Shown here: in pieces, positions 24,780 through 33,481 of the stretch
Position numbering within the stretch: position 1 is the first letter of the stretch
Layout: each line of letters begins with the position of its first letter
Assembly (NCBI RefSeq): GCF_048066115.1
Contig: NZ_JBLTYX010000018.1
Span: 62,001 to 126,000 of the forward strand
Source: Niveispirillum sp048066115
GTDB taxonomy: Bacteria > Pseudomonadota > Alphaproteobacteria > Azospirillales > Azospirillaceae
Reading direction: 5' to 3'
DNA: 64,000 bases
The notes under the pieces: generated by a model
Told to the model about the DNA's origin: nothing
What the model saw: only the letters and a program-made list of their open reading frames with translations
Database searches by the model: none
Position numbers and translations under genes: made by a program

Positions 24780-25634
24780 TCAGCCCTCGCCCATGCCGGC
24801 CAGCAGCTTGCCCGTCTCCACGGCAGCGTCCACCTGGACCATGCCCACCGTGTGATAGCCGCTGTCGACATGCAGGTTCTCACCCGTCACGCCGCTGCCC
24901 AGGTCGGACAGCAGGAACAGGCCGGCATTGCCGACCTCGTTGATGGTGACGTTGCGGCGCAGCGGCGAATTCAGCTCGTTCCATTTCAGGATATAGCGGA
25001 AATCGCCGATGCCGCTGGCGGCCAGGGTCTTGATCGGGCCGGCGGAGATGGAATTGACGCGGATACCCTGCGGGCCCAGGTCGTTGGCCAGATACTTGAC
25101 GCTGGCCTCCAGGGCGGCCTTGGCCACGCCCATGACATTATAATGCGGCATGACCTTTTCGGCGCCGTAATAGGAGAGCGTCAGCAGGCTGCCGCCTTCC
25201 TTCATCAGCGGCACGGCGCGCTGTGACACGGCGGTGAAGGAGTAGCAGGAAATATCCAGGCTCTTCAGGAAGTTGGCGCGTGTGGTATTGAGGTACAGCC
25301 CGTCCAGCTCATTCTTGTCGGAAAAGGCGATGGCATGCACCACGAAATCCAGCTCGCCCCACTTCTCCTTGATGGTGGCGAAGGCGGCATCGATGCTGGC
25401 CTCGTCCGTCACGTCGCAGGGCAGCAGGATGTCGGAACCGACCTGTTCGGCCAGCGGCTTCACGCGCTTCAGCAGGGCGTCGCCCTGATAGGTGAAGGCC
25501 AGCTGGGCGCCGTGCTGGGCGGCAACCTGGGCGATACCCCAGGCGATGGAACGGTCATTGGCGACACCCATGATGAGGCCGCGCTTGCCGGCCATCAGGC
25601 CGCTGCTGGTTTGGGTCGGGGCGCTGTTCGTCAT
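24780..25634 (-). CDS. fabI: Enoyl-[acyl-carrier-protein] reductase (NADH)
   Basis: Last reducing enzyme of the fatty-acid elongation cycle, 284 residues, an SDR-fold protein. It shows the FabI-type nucleotide loop GLIMGVANDRSIAWGIAQ, CDVTDEASI, HAIAFSDKNEL and the active site YYGAEKVMPHYNVMGVAK, with Tyr-x6-Lys rather than the Tyr-x3-Lys of ordinary SDRs. NSISAGPIKTLAASGI and the C-terminal YHTVGM complete the picture. GGAG lies before the ATG at 25634. It is first in an operon with aroC, linking lipid and aromatic synthesis as in related genomes. Confidence 0.95.
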   Translation of the reverse strand: MTNSAPTQTSSGLMAGKRGLIMGVANDRSIAWGIAQVAAQHGAQLAFTYQGDALLKRVKPLAEQVGSDILLPCDVTDEASIDAAFATIKEKWGELDFVVHAIAFSDKNELDGLYLNTTRANFLKSLDISCYSFTAVSQRAVPLMKEGGSLLTLSYYGAEKVMPHYNVMGVAKAALEASVKYLANDLGPQGIRVNSISAGPIKTLAASGIGDFRYILKWNELNSPLRRNVTINEVGNAGLFLLSDLGSGVTGENLHVDSGYHTVGMVQVDAAVETGKLLAGMGEG

Positions 25635-25709
25635 TCTCTTTTCTCCGCCATGGCCGGTCGGCCATAAATCGGGGCGCATCCTACACGAACGGAATGGGGG
25701 GTCAAACGC

Positions 25710-27005
25710 ATGGCAGGCGGGGCAGGGTTATTGTGGGAACGGGCGGCCAAGCCCTTGGCGCCGCTGATCGATGCGGCGGGCATCCTGCGCCATGCCGCCC
25801 ACCGTTTCTCCCGTGACAAGGGCTTCGTGTCGGCCAGTGCCCTGACTTATACGACGCTGCTGGCGCTGGTGCCGCTGCTGACCGTGGTGTTCGCCATCTT
25901 CACGGCGTTTCCGGCCTATGGGCGGGTGCGCAAGCAGGCGGAGACGCTGCTGTTCCAGAATCTGGTGCCGCAGGTGGGCGATCAGATCCAGGCCTATGCC
26001 GGCACCTTCGTGGCCAAGGCGGGGGCACTGACCGGCTTCGGCATCGTCGGCCTGACGGCCACCGCCATATTGCTGTTCTTCTCCATCGAAAGTGCGCTGA
26101 ATTCCATCTGGCGGGCGGCGGAGCCGCGCCCGCTGCTGATCCGGTTGCTGTCCTTCTGGGCGGTGTTGACCATGGCGCCGCTGGTGCTGGGCGGCAGCCT
26201 GTCGCTGGGCCTGGGGGCCATGGCGCAGTTCAAGGTGGGCGGCTCACCCGTGCTGATCTTCCTCTTGTCGCTGCTGCCGCTGCTGTTCGAGACACTGGCC
26301 TTTTCGTTCATGTATGTGGCCATCCCCAACCGGGAGGTGGGGTGGAAGGATGCGCTGATCGGCGGGGCGGTAGCGGGGCTGGCCACGGAGTTGGCGAAGA
26401 CCGGCTTCTCCCTCTATGTCACGCTGTTTCCCACCTATGAGGCCATTTATGGCGCGGTATCGGTGGTGCCCACCTTCCTGCTCTGGCTCTACCTGCTCTG
26501 GTCCATCGTGCTGTTCGGGGCGGAGGTGGCGGCGTCGCTGCCGGAATGGCGGGCGGGCCGGCTGAACGAGAATGGCGAGGGGTTGACGGGCGGTCAGCGC
26601 CTGATGGCGGCCGTCGCCATCCTGGATGTGCTGCATCAGGCCAGCCGGCGCGGCGTGGGCCTGCGGCGGGAGACCATCACGCGGCGTCTTTCCGTGGGTG
26701 CACCCGTCATCGACGACATGCTGCATATCCTGCGCAGGACCCATTGGGTGGAACGCTCGGGCCGGGGCGCCTGGATGGTGTCACGTGATCTTCACAAGGC
26801 CACGCTGGCGGAATTGCGCGCTGCACTCGACCTCGCGATTCGTGGCGAAAAGGTCATGGCTGGGCGCCTGGACAACGCATGGGCGGCGGCAACGGCCGGT
26901 TTGATCACAAATGCCGAGCAGTCGGGCCAGGAGATGCTGAACGTTTCGCTGGCAACGATTTTTGCGTCGCAAAATGACCAGACGAACCCTTCGGAACCGG
27001 CCTGA
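25710..27005 (+). CDS. YihY/BrkB-family inner-membrane protein
   Basis: Integral membrane protein of 431 residues with about six helices between residues 40 and 285 (ALTYTTLLALVPLLTVVFAI, GFGIVGLTATAILLFFSIES, FWAVLTMAPLVLGGSLSLGL and others). It belongs to the family once called ribonuclease BN, a label now thought wrong; the function is unknown. The C-terminal 130 residues (about 300-430) are soluble and include a winged-helix-like segment (HQASRRGVGLRRETITRRLS, then VIDDMLHILRRTHWVERSGR), a common but unexplained extension in alphaproteobacterial members. It is divergent from fabI. Confidence 0.87.
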   Translation: MAGGAGLLWERAAKPLAPLIDAAGILRHAAHRFSRDKGFVSASALTYTTLLALVPLLTVVFAIFTAFPAYGRVRKQAETLLFQNLVPQVGDQIQAYAGTFVAKAGALTGFGIVGLTATAILLFFSIESALNSIWRAAEPRPLLIRLLSFWAVLTMAPLVLGGSLSLGLGAMAQFKVGGSPVLIFLLSLLPLLFETLAFSFMYVAIPNREVGWKDALIGGAVAGLATELAKTGFSLYVTLFPTYEAIYGAVSVVPTFLLWLYLLWSIVLFGAEVAASLPEWRAGRLNENGEGLTGGQRLMAAVAILDVLHQASRRGVGLRRETITRRLSVGAPVIDDMLHILRRTHWVERSGRGAWMVSRDLHKATLAELRAALDLAIRGEKVMAGRLDNAWAAATAGLITNAEQSGQEMLNVSLATIFASQNDQTNPSEPA

Positions 27006-27326
27006 AACCTTGAAACCCGCCTGTTACAAGGCGGTACCGGCGGGTTACAGGTGATCGGACCGGCAAGGCGCGGAATCCCTGCGCTTCGGACTGTACGAGT
27101 GCAAAGATGCAACGGTCCTTAGCAATGTGGAGTCACCAATGTGAAACACCTATTGCAAGCGCGAGAGAATAGATTGTTATTTGCGGGCAGCAGCTATGCG
27201 GCCCGCCGGTGCCTCGGTCTCTGATCCGGGAAACGGTGGGTGGTCCAGGCCCTGAACGGGGGTCTGGTATCTGGGGCAACCCCATCGGTGTCCACCAACG
27301 GGCATCTGGAAAAGGGAAAGAGATAG
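27006..27326 (+). promoter_or_regulatory. Gene-free stretch: YihY-type gene end and leader of the large TonB receptor
   Basis: 321 bases with no gene. Inverted repeat AACCCGCC/GGCGGGTT (27014-27021, 27039-27046) follows the YihY-type stop and may terminate it. The part before the receptor holds several short stems (CCAG 27245-27248 with CTGG 27264-27267; GGGG-CAA-CCCC at 27273-27283; GGTGG 27235-27239 with CCACC 27292-27296), so the transcript leader may be folded. The ribosome site GGGAAAGAG lies before the ATG at 27327. Confidence 0.4.
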
Positions 27327-30251
27327 ATGAAGCAGTCCGTATATTCCGCGCGGTCGATCCGCGGCCTCCTGATGGCCGGCGCCGCTGTCGGCGCCGTCGC
27401 CATGTCCGCCGCTCCGGCCATGGCCCAGGACATCGAAGAGATCGTCGTCACCGGTTCGCGCATCGCGTCGCCGAACCTGGTCGCGACGTCGCCGATCACC
27501 GTGGTCGGTCAGGACGAAATCAAGTACCAGGGCACGACCCGCGTCGAGGACCTGATCAACAGCCTGCCGCAGGCCTTCGCCGGCCAGAGCAGCCAGGTGT
27601 CGAACGGTTCGACCGGTACCGCCACCGTCGACCTGCGTAACCTGGGCGCCGCTCGCACCCTGGTGCTGGTCGATGGCAAGCGTCTGCCGCCGGGTTCGCC
27701 GGGCTCGGGCGGTTCCGCCCCCGACATCAACCAGATCCCCGGCGCCCTGGTGGAGCGCGTGGAACTGGCCACCGGTGGTGCGTCGGCCGTGTACGGTTCG
27801 GACGCCGTCGCCGGCGTCGTGAACTTCATCATGAAGGACGATTTCGAAGGCGTGGCCTTCGACTATCAGTTCTCCTTCTACCAGCATAACAACGACAACG
27901 CCGTCGCCAGCGTCGTCCGCGCCCGCAACTTCCCGCTGCCCGATGACAGCGTGACGGACGGCTTCACCCGCGACGCCACCGTCGTCATGGGCGCCTCCAC
28001 GGAAGACGGCAAGGGCAACGTGACCCTGTATGCCGGCTATCGTAAGATCGATGCCATCTCCCAGGCCGAGCGCGATTATTCCGCTTGTACGGTTGCCGCC
28101 GGTAACGGCGTGTGGACCTGCTCGGGTTCCGGCACCACGGCTCCGACGCGCATCCTGGCCACCGCCATCGGCGGCGGTACCGCCCCGGGCGACGCCCAGG
28201 TCCGTGAGAATGGCAGCGTGTCGGCCTATACCGCCGCCACCGGTGCCTACAATTTCGGCCCGATCAACTACTACCAGCGTCCCGACGAGCGTTACACGCT
28301 CGGCGCGTTCGGCAAGTACGAGATCAACGAGAACATCACCGCCTATACGCAGCTGATGTTCATGGACGACCAGACCGTCGCCCAGATCGCTCCGTCCGGC
28401 CTGTTCGGCGTGTCCGCCACCATCCGCTGCGACAACCCGATGCTGACCGCTACCCAGCGCACGCAGTATTGCGGCTCGCTGGCTGGCACCAGCAACACCG
28501 TCGGCATGACGCTGTTCCGTCGTAACGTCGAAGGCGGCGGTCGTCAGTCCGACCTGCAGCACACCTCCTGGCGCATGGTCGGCGGCTTCCGTGGCGATGT
28601 CGGTGGTTGGGACTATGACGTCTATGGCCAGTATGCCCGCGTCAACTTCGCCCAGACCTACTACAACGACTTCTCCATCGCCCGCGGCACCCAGGCCCTG
28701 GACGCCGTCCGTGACGCTGCCGGCAACATCGTTTGCCGTGACCAGTCGAACGGCTGCGCCCCGTACAACATCTTCACGCCGGGCGGCGTGACCGATGCGG
28801 CCCTGGAATTCCTGCAGACCCCGGGCTTCCAGCGCGGCTATACCGAGCAGAAGATCGCGTCGGGCAGCATTTCGAAGGATCTGGGTGACTATGGCCTGAC
28901 CTTCCCGACCGCTTCCACCGGCGTTGCCATCGCCATCGGTGCGGAATATCGTGAAGAGTTCCTGCAGCGCACCGTCGATACCGCCTTTGCCACCGGCGAC
29001 CTGGCCGGCCAGGGCGGCCCGACGCTGGGCGTGGCCGGTGGCTTCGACGTGACGGAACTGTTCGGCGAGCTGCGCGTGCCGCTGGTCGAAGATGCTCCGT
29101 TCGTCAAGCAGCTGACCCTGGATCTGGGCTACCGTTATTCGGACTACTCGAACTTCGGCGGCACCGACACCTACAAGATCGCCGGTGACTGGGCCCCGAT
29201 CGACGATTTCCGCATCCGCGGTAGCTACAACCGCGCCGTCCGCGCGCCGAACGTCCAGGAACTGTTCACGCCGCAGGGCTTGGGCCTGTTCAACATGGAC
29301 GAGGATCCCTGCGCCGGCGCCACGCCGACCTTCACCCTGGCACAGTGCGCCAACATGGGCGTGACCGCCGCCCAGTACGGCCGCATCGTGGAAAACACCG
29401 CCGGCCAGTACAACTCGCTGGACGGTGGTAACCCGAACCTGCAGCCCGAAACCTCCGACACCTACTCGATCGGTTTCGTGGCCACGCCGACGGCCATCGA
29501 AGGCCTGACGCTGACGGTTGACTACTTCAAGATCAAGATCAAGGACGTCATCTCGACCGTTCCGTCCGATCTGGCTGTCAACCGTTGCGGCACCACCGGC
29601 AACGCGGCGTTCTGCTCGCTGATCACCCGCGACCCGACTACCGGTTCGCTGTGGATCGGCACCGTTGCCAACGTGCTGGCGACCAACGTCAACATCGCCT
29701 CGCTGTCCACCTCGGGCATCGACGTCGATCTGGCCTACCGCTTCGATCTGGATGACGTGGGTCTGGCTGATGCCGGCTCGCTGTCCTTCAGCATGGTCGG
29801 TACCTGGATGGACACGGCGAAGAGCGAGCCGCTGCCGGGTGAAGGCGAATACGACTGCGTGGGCCTGCATGGCGCCACCTGCGGCGTGCCGACCCCCGAG
29901 TGGCGTCATCGTCTGCGCACCACCTGGGCGACTCCGTGGGATGCGAACCTGTCCATGTCCTGGCGCTATATCGACAGCATCAAGGCCCAGGGCACGTCGT
30001 CCAACCCGCTGCTGTCCGGCAACGTGAATCCGCTGAACCAGAAGTTCAAGGCCTACAACTACTTCGATCTGGCTGCGACCTTCAGCCCGATCGAAAACCT
30101 GTCGCTGTCGGCCGGCGTGAACAACGTGTTCGACAAGGATCCGCCGCTGTCCTCCGCTCTGGCCGCTGTTGTCGGTAACGGCAACACCTATCCGGGCGTG
30201 TATGACTCGATGGGCCGCTACGTGTTCATGGGCGCCCAGGTCAAGTTCTGA
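27327..30251 (+). CDS. Large TonB-dependent receptor
   Basis: Outer-membrane transporter of 974 residues: signal peptide (cleavage after SAAPAMA-Q), N-terminal EEIVVTGSRI (TonB-box region of the Caulobacter/Xanthomonas type), plug domain with RTLVLVDGKRLP and GASAVYGSDAVAGVVNFIMK, and a large barrel ending MGRYVFMGAQVKF. Members of this size with this N-terminus usually import oligosaccharides, peptides or plant-derived compounds; the substrate here is unknown. Extracellular loops carry spaced cysteine pairs (about six pairs, for example between residues 250 and 265 and between 370 and 385), probably disulfides. The codons GGT, CGT and ACC are frequent, which suggests high expression. It is followed by a strong terminator and no partner transport genes. 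Confidence 0.93.
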   Translation: MKQSVYSARSIRGLLMAGAAVGAVAMSAAPAMAQDIEEIVVTGSRIASPNLVATSPITVVGQDEIKYQGTTRVEDLINSLPQAFAGQSSQVSNGSTGTATVDLRNLGAARTLVLVDGKRLPPGSPGSGGSAPDINQIPGALVERVELATGGASAVYGSDAVAGVVNFIMKDDFEGVAFDYQFSFYQHNNDNAVASVVRARNFPLPDDSVTDGFTRDATVVMGASTEDGKGNVTLYAGYRKIDAISQAERDYSACTVAAGNGVWTCSGSGTTAPTRILATAIGGGTAPGDAQVRENGSVSAYTAATGAYNFGPINYYQRPDERYTLGAFGKYEINENITAYTQLMFMDDQTVAQIAPSGLFGVSATIRCDNPMLTATQRTQYCGSLAGTSNTVGMTLFRRNVEGGGRQSDLQHTSWRMVGGFRGDVGGWDYDVYGQYARVNFAQTYYNDFSIARGTQALDAVRDAAGNIVCRDQSNGCAPYNIFTPGGVTDAALEFLQTPGFQRGYTEQKIASGSISKDLGDYGLTFPTASTGVAIAIGAEYREEFLQRTVDTAFATGDLAGQGGPTLGVAGGFDVTELFGELRVPLVEDAPFVKQLTLDLGYRYSDYSNFGGTDTYKIAGDWAPIDDFRIRGSYNRAVRAPNVQELFTPQGLGLFNMDEDPCAGATPTFTLAQCANMGVTAAQYGRIVENTAGQYNSLDGGNPNLQPETSDTYSIGFVATPTAIEGLTLTVDYFKIKIKDVISTVPSDLAVNRCGTTGNAAFCSLITRDPTTGSLWIGTVANVLATNVNIASLSTSGIDVDLAYRFDLDDVGLADAGSLSFSMVGTWMDTAKSEPLPGEGEYDCVGLHGATCGVPTPEWRHRLRTTWATPWDANLSMSWRYIDSIKAQGTSSNPLLSGNVNPLNQKFKAYNYFDLAATFSPIENLSLSAGVNNVFDKDPPLSSALAAVVGNGNTYPGVYDSMGRYVFMGAQVKF

Positions 30252-30280
30252 TCTGGTTGTCTTAGGACATGAGTTTGGGA

Positions 30281-30312
30281 ATGGCGGGGCTTCGGCCCCG
30301 CCATTTTCTTTT
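30281..30312 (+). terminator. Intrinsic terminator of the large TonB receptor
   Basis: Ten-bp stem ATGGCGGGGC/GCCCCGCCAT with a TTCG tetraloop, then TTTTCTTTT. It starts 30 bases after the receptor stop. Confidence 0.95.
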
Positions 30313-30323
30313 GTGCGCATGTT

Positions 30324-30422
30324 CCCTCAGGTGCCGGGCGGGCGCATACGGCACCCTTGGCTTCACGCCGCATGTGCGGCGGGCCGGCGGTCGCCAGCCT
30401 CCAACAGCCCTGCGGCTGTTGG
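30324..30422 (+). repeat. Four-hairpin intergenic element, copy A
   Basis: Lies in the gap 30252-30557 after the receptor terminator. Four consecutive stems: GTGCCG/CGGCAC, GCCGC-ATGT-GCGGC, GGCCGGC/GCCAGCC (one mismatch) and CCAACAGCC-CTGC-GGCTGTTGG. A related element with the same order of stems is at 52342-52434 (shared parts CAGG-GCCGGGCG, CTTGGCT-CACGC and CAGCCT), with several paired positions changed on both sides. This implies an RNA or DNA structure under selection or a mobile palindromic repeat. The remaining 130 bases before the His-rich gene show nothing definite. Confidence 0.65.
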
Positions 30423-30557
30423 TAAGAGATCGGGTCAGAATCTTGTCACAGGGTTCGGCCATTTCGTGCCGCCCCGCTGCCGTATTCCGGCCGTGATACG
30501 GGGTCAGCCTGTCCATCACGGACCTTCATCGGTCCGGGCAGTGGATTGGACAAGCAG

Positions 30558-30866
30558 ATGAAAAAGGCAATCACCCTGGCCGCCCTGGCGGCCACGTTCC
30601 TGGCTCTGGCGCCGCTGAACGCAGCGCAGGCGGGACGCGATGATCACCACGGGCGCGACCGTCATCACCATCATTATTATGATCGTGACCATGATCGCGG
30701 CCGCCGCGACCGGCATCACCACCATCACCATTACCGGCCCCCGCCGCCGGTGCATTACTATTATTATGCACCGCCGCCGCGTCCGCCGGCCGCCATCATT
30801 TATCATGACCGCAACTATGGCAGCTCGATCCAGCTGAACCTGGATCTGGACGGTCGCCGCCGTTGA
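30558..30866 (+). CDS. Small exported His/Tyr-rich protein
   Basis: Protein of 102 residues: signal peptide (MKKAITLAALAATFLALAPL to QA-G), then a strongly His/Arg/Asp-rich region (about 27-62 with HHHHYY and HHHHHH runs), a Pro/Tyr patch and a hydrophobic-polar tail ending LNLDLDGRRR. His runs in an exported protein suggest binding of Ni, Zn, Cu or Co ions in the periplasm, but composition alone cannot prove it. Similar small proteins annotated as hypothetical occur in proteobacteria. The ribosome site is weak. Its stop is 16 bases from that of the convergent TPR gene. Confidence 0.7.
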   Translation: MKKAITLAALAATFLALAPLNAAQAGRDDHHGRDRHHHHYYDRDHDRGRRDRHHHHHHYRPPPPVHYYYYAPPPRPPAAIIYHDRNYGSSIQLNLDLDGRRR

Positions 30867-30882
30867 TGAGGGGGCGCTTGCC

Positions 30883-32703
30883 TCAGGCGGGTATCAGGTC
30901 GAAGGCAATGGTGATGCGTGGCACCTCGTCCTGGAACGGCACGGTGCCGTGCCAGAAATACGAGGGGAACAGCACCAACCGGCCCGGCCGGGGCTGGACC
31001 GCATGCAGGGATGGCAGGCTGATCTCCGGCCCCAGATTGGGCACGCCGAAGGTCAGCCAGCCGGATTGGTCGCCGGCATCGGCTGCCGGCGGTACCTGCA
31101 GATAATAGACGCCGCTGATCCAGCCTTCGGGATGGATATGGTGGGTATGGAACCCGCCGTCGCGCAGGCGCGAGGACCAGGAACCGGCGAAGGCCAGGCC
31201 CTTGCCGCGCCGCCCGAAATAGGGATGCGCCCTGTCGGCCGGCATGGCATCGACATAGCCACGCACGGCGGCCAGAATCTGTTCGCGCAGCGCCACCAGA
31301 ACCTTGTCGTCGCGCTGGGCGAACAAGTTGGCGCTGGTCTGCGTGCCCTTGCGCAGGGTCAGGTGGATCGGCTCGTTCACCGTATCGTGCAGCCGGTCCA
31401 GCAGGGCGAGGCAGTCGCGCAGGAACATGTCGCGGTCGGTCCATCCCGCCGGGGCGGGCAGGTCGAACACGGCCACGCAGCCATCGATATCCGGATTTTC
31501 AGCCCCTTCCAGCCGATCCAGCGTGCCCAGCAGAGCCAGGGCGTACTGGTCATAAGGGTCGCGTGCCAGGGCCTGGCGGGCGACATCGCGCGCCGCGTCG
31601 CGGTCGCCGGAGCGGGCCAGCGCCAGGGACAGATCGTTGCGCAGCGGCTGGTTCTCCGGGTGTGCCGCAACCAGCTGACGCAGCAGCGGCACGGCCTCTG
31701 CCGGACGGTCGGCGCGCAGCAGCAGGGAAGCCTGTCTGCGCAGTATCGACGGATCGTCCGGGGCCAGCGTCAGGGCCAGGGCGCAGTTCTGCATGGCGGC
31801 ATCGACGAAGCCGAATTCCGCCTGCAATTCCGACGCGATATCCAGCGCGCGGGGTGATTGCGGCTGGGCTCGCATCACGACGTAGATGGCGTCGAACACA
31901 TTATCCAACCGGCCCAGGGTCCAAAGCCGGCGGGCCAGGTTGCGGTGGGCATCGCGGTCCAGCGGATCGCGGGCGATGACCGTCTGGAACGCCTCGATGC
32001 TTTCCTCATAGCGGCCGACATCGCCCATCAGGTTGCCCAGCAGCAGCCAGCCCTCCTTGGCGGCGGGGGCTGCCTGGATGGCGCGCCGCGCCAGCGGCTC
32101 CGCATCGGCATAGCGATGCTGGCGGCGCAGGGTGCTGGCCAGATTGAGCAGCGCCAGCGGATGGTCAGGCGCCTGGGCCAGGGCCTGCCGCAGCGTCGTC
32201 TCCGCCGCTTCCGGCTTCTCCGCATCCGCCTGGGCCAGTCCCAGCATCAGCAGGCTGGGCACATGCGTGGGTGCCAGACGCAGGGCGGCGGCGCAGGCCT
32301 TCTCCGTCTCCGCCAGCCGGTTCAGGGCATGCAGGGCCTTGGCGCGGTGGTAGTGGAACTCGGCATTGTTAGCCACCAGGGCGATGGCGCGGTCATAACA
32401 GGACAAGGCGTCGGCCGGCCGGCCCTCGCCCAGATGCAGATTGCCCAGGTTGCTCCACACGCCGGGCTGGCGCGGGTTGGCGTCCAGGGATCGGCGCATA
32501 TGGTCGGCGGCCAGGTCCGGCCGCCCCACCGCCTTGGCCAGCAGGCCCAGCAGCTGCCAGGCATCGGGATTATGCGGGTCGATGGCCAGGACCTGACGGT
32601 AGGCGTTTTCCGCCGCTGTCGCCTGCCCCGCCTTCTGCGCGGCAAGGCCCGCCTGCAGCAATTGTCCGATGCGCTGGGCCGCCGCCCCTGGAAACCCGGC
32701 CAT
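30883..32703 (-). CDS. TPR-repeat protein with C-terminal 2OG-Fe(II) oxygenase domain
   Basis: Protein of 606 residues. Residues 1 to about 395 form roughly eleven tetratricopeptide repeats (for example NLGNLHLGEGRPADALSCYD and GWLLLGNLMGDVGRYEESIE). The C-terminal 200 residues are a putative 2-oxoglutarate/Fe(II) oxygenase of the 2OG-FeII_Oxy_5 type: HTHHIHPEGWISGVYYLQVP supplies the metal His and nearby ligand, then FPSYFWHGTVPF the second His and PRITIAFDLIPA the Arg for 2-oxoglutarate. The TPR part probably recruits a protein substrate for hydroxylation (inference). The start codon follows the rppH stop by four bases, so the two genes are translationally coupled. Confidence 0.85.
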   Translation of the reverse strand: MAGFPGAAAQRIGQLLQAGLAAQKAGQATAAENAYRQVLAIDPHNPDAWQLLGLLAKAVGRPDLAADHMRRSLDANPRQPGVWSNLGNLHLGEGRPADALSCYDRAIALVANNAEFHYHRAKALHALNRLAETEKACAAALRLAPTHVPSLLMLGLAQADAEKPEAAETTLRQALAQAPDHPLALLNLASTLRRQHRYADAEPLARRAIQAAPAAKEGWLLLGNLMGDVGRYEESIEAFQTVIARDPLDRDAHRNLARRLWTLGRLDNVFDAIYVVMRAQPQSPRALDIASELQAEFGFVDAAMQNCALALTLAPDDPSILRRQASLLLRADRPAEAVPLLRQLVAAHPENQPLRNDLSLALARSGDRDAARDVARQALARDPYDQYALALLGTLDRLEGAENPDIDGCVAVFDLPAPAGWTDRDMFLRDCLALLDRLHDTVNEPIHLTLRKGTQTSANLFAQRDDKVLVALREQILAAVRGYVDAMPADRAHPYFGRRGKGLAFAGSWSSRLRDGGFHTHHIHPEGWISGVYYLQVPPAADAGDQSGWLTFGVPNLGPEISLPSLHAVQPRPGRLVLFPSYFWHGTVPFQDEVPRITIAFDLIPA

Positions 32704-32707
32704 GGGA

Positions 32708-33196
32708 TCAGGCCGGCACGGCCAGATGGCCCAGTTCCGCCACCACCTGTTCATAGGTGGCGCGTTTGAAAGGCACGATCAGCGCCGTCAGCTTGTCCAT
32801 CGCCACCCATTGCCAAGCGTCGAATTCCGGATGCGCGGTGGCGATATTGATGTCGGCATCGGTGCCGGTGAAGCGGCAGGCCACCCATTTCTGGGTCTGG
32901 CCGCGATATTTGCCGCCCCAGACCTTGCCGATCAGATGCGGCGGCAGGTCGTAGGACAGCCACTGGCTGCTTTCGGCCAGCAGGGTGGCCTTGGCGGTGC
33001 CGATCTCCTCCTCCAACTCGCGCAGGGCGGCATCGGCGGCGGTTTCGCCCTTGTCGATACCACCCTGGGGCATCTGCCAGGCGTCGGGCGTGTCGGTGCG
33101 TTTGGCCACGAAGATATGGCCATCCTTGTTGATCAGCATGATGCCGACACAGGGACGGTAGGGCAGGGTGGCGGGGTCGGGCTTGTGCTTGGCCAT
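32708..33196 (-). CDS. rppH: RNA pyrophosphohydrolase (Nudix)
   Basis: Nudix hydrolase of 162 residues that removes pyrophosphate from the 5' end of mRNA and so starts RNase E-dependent decay. The Nudix box is complete (GGIDKGETAADAALRELEEE-IG), preceded by PDAWQMPQGG, and the N-terminus PYRPCVGIMLINKDGHIFVA and the stretch GKVWGGKYRGQTQKWVACRF are typical of RppH/IalA. The C-terminal helix is family-like (LIVPFKRATYEQVVAEL). It forms a two-gene unit with the TPR-oxygenase gene. Confidence 0.93.
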   Translation of the reverse strand: MAKHKPDPATLPYRPCVGIMLINKDGHIFVAKRTDTPDAWQMPQGGIDKGETAADAALRELEEEIGTAKATLLAESSQWLSYDLPPHLIGKVWGGKYRGQTQKWVACRFTGTDADINIATAHPEFDAWQWVAMDKLTALIVPFKRATYEQVVAELGHLAVPA

Positions 33197-33481
33197 TGTT
33201 TTATCGGTCTTTGGATTGCTGATGCGTTGGTCGGCAGCCTAGCCCAGCGGCGGGGGCGGCGTCACCTGCCGCGATGGATCAAAAATGCCGCGACCTTCCC
33301 GTCAAAGGTTAACGGCGTGCCCGATTCCGGGCAGGGTGGACGGGTGGCTGACCCCTTAGAAGCCGGCGGCGAATCGGAATTTCCCCGTTGCAGCGCGATG
33401 GTGCGGCGCAGCAGTAACAAAGCGCCGGGAAGCCAGTAAATCCCGCACGATTCCACGCATGACGATGCCTGAAACAGATCG

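Noticed and set aside
25710..27005. Ribonuclease BN
   Set aside because: That name was attached to the YihY family in error; the sequence is a multi-pass membrane protein without nuclease motifs.
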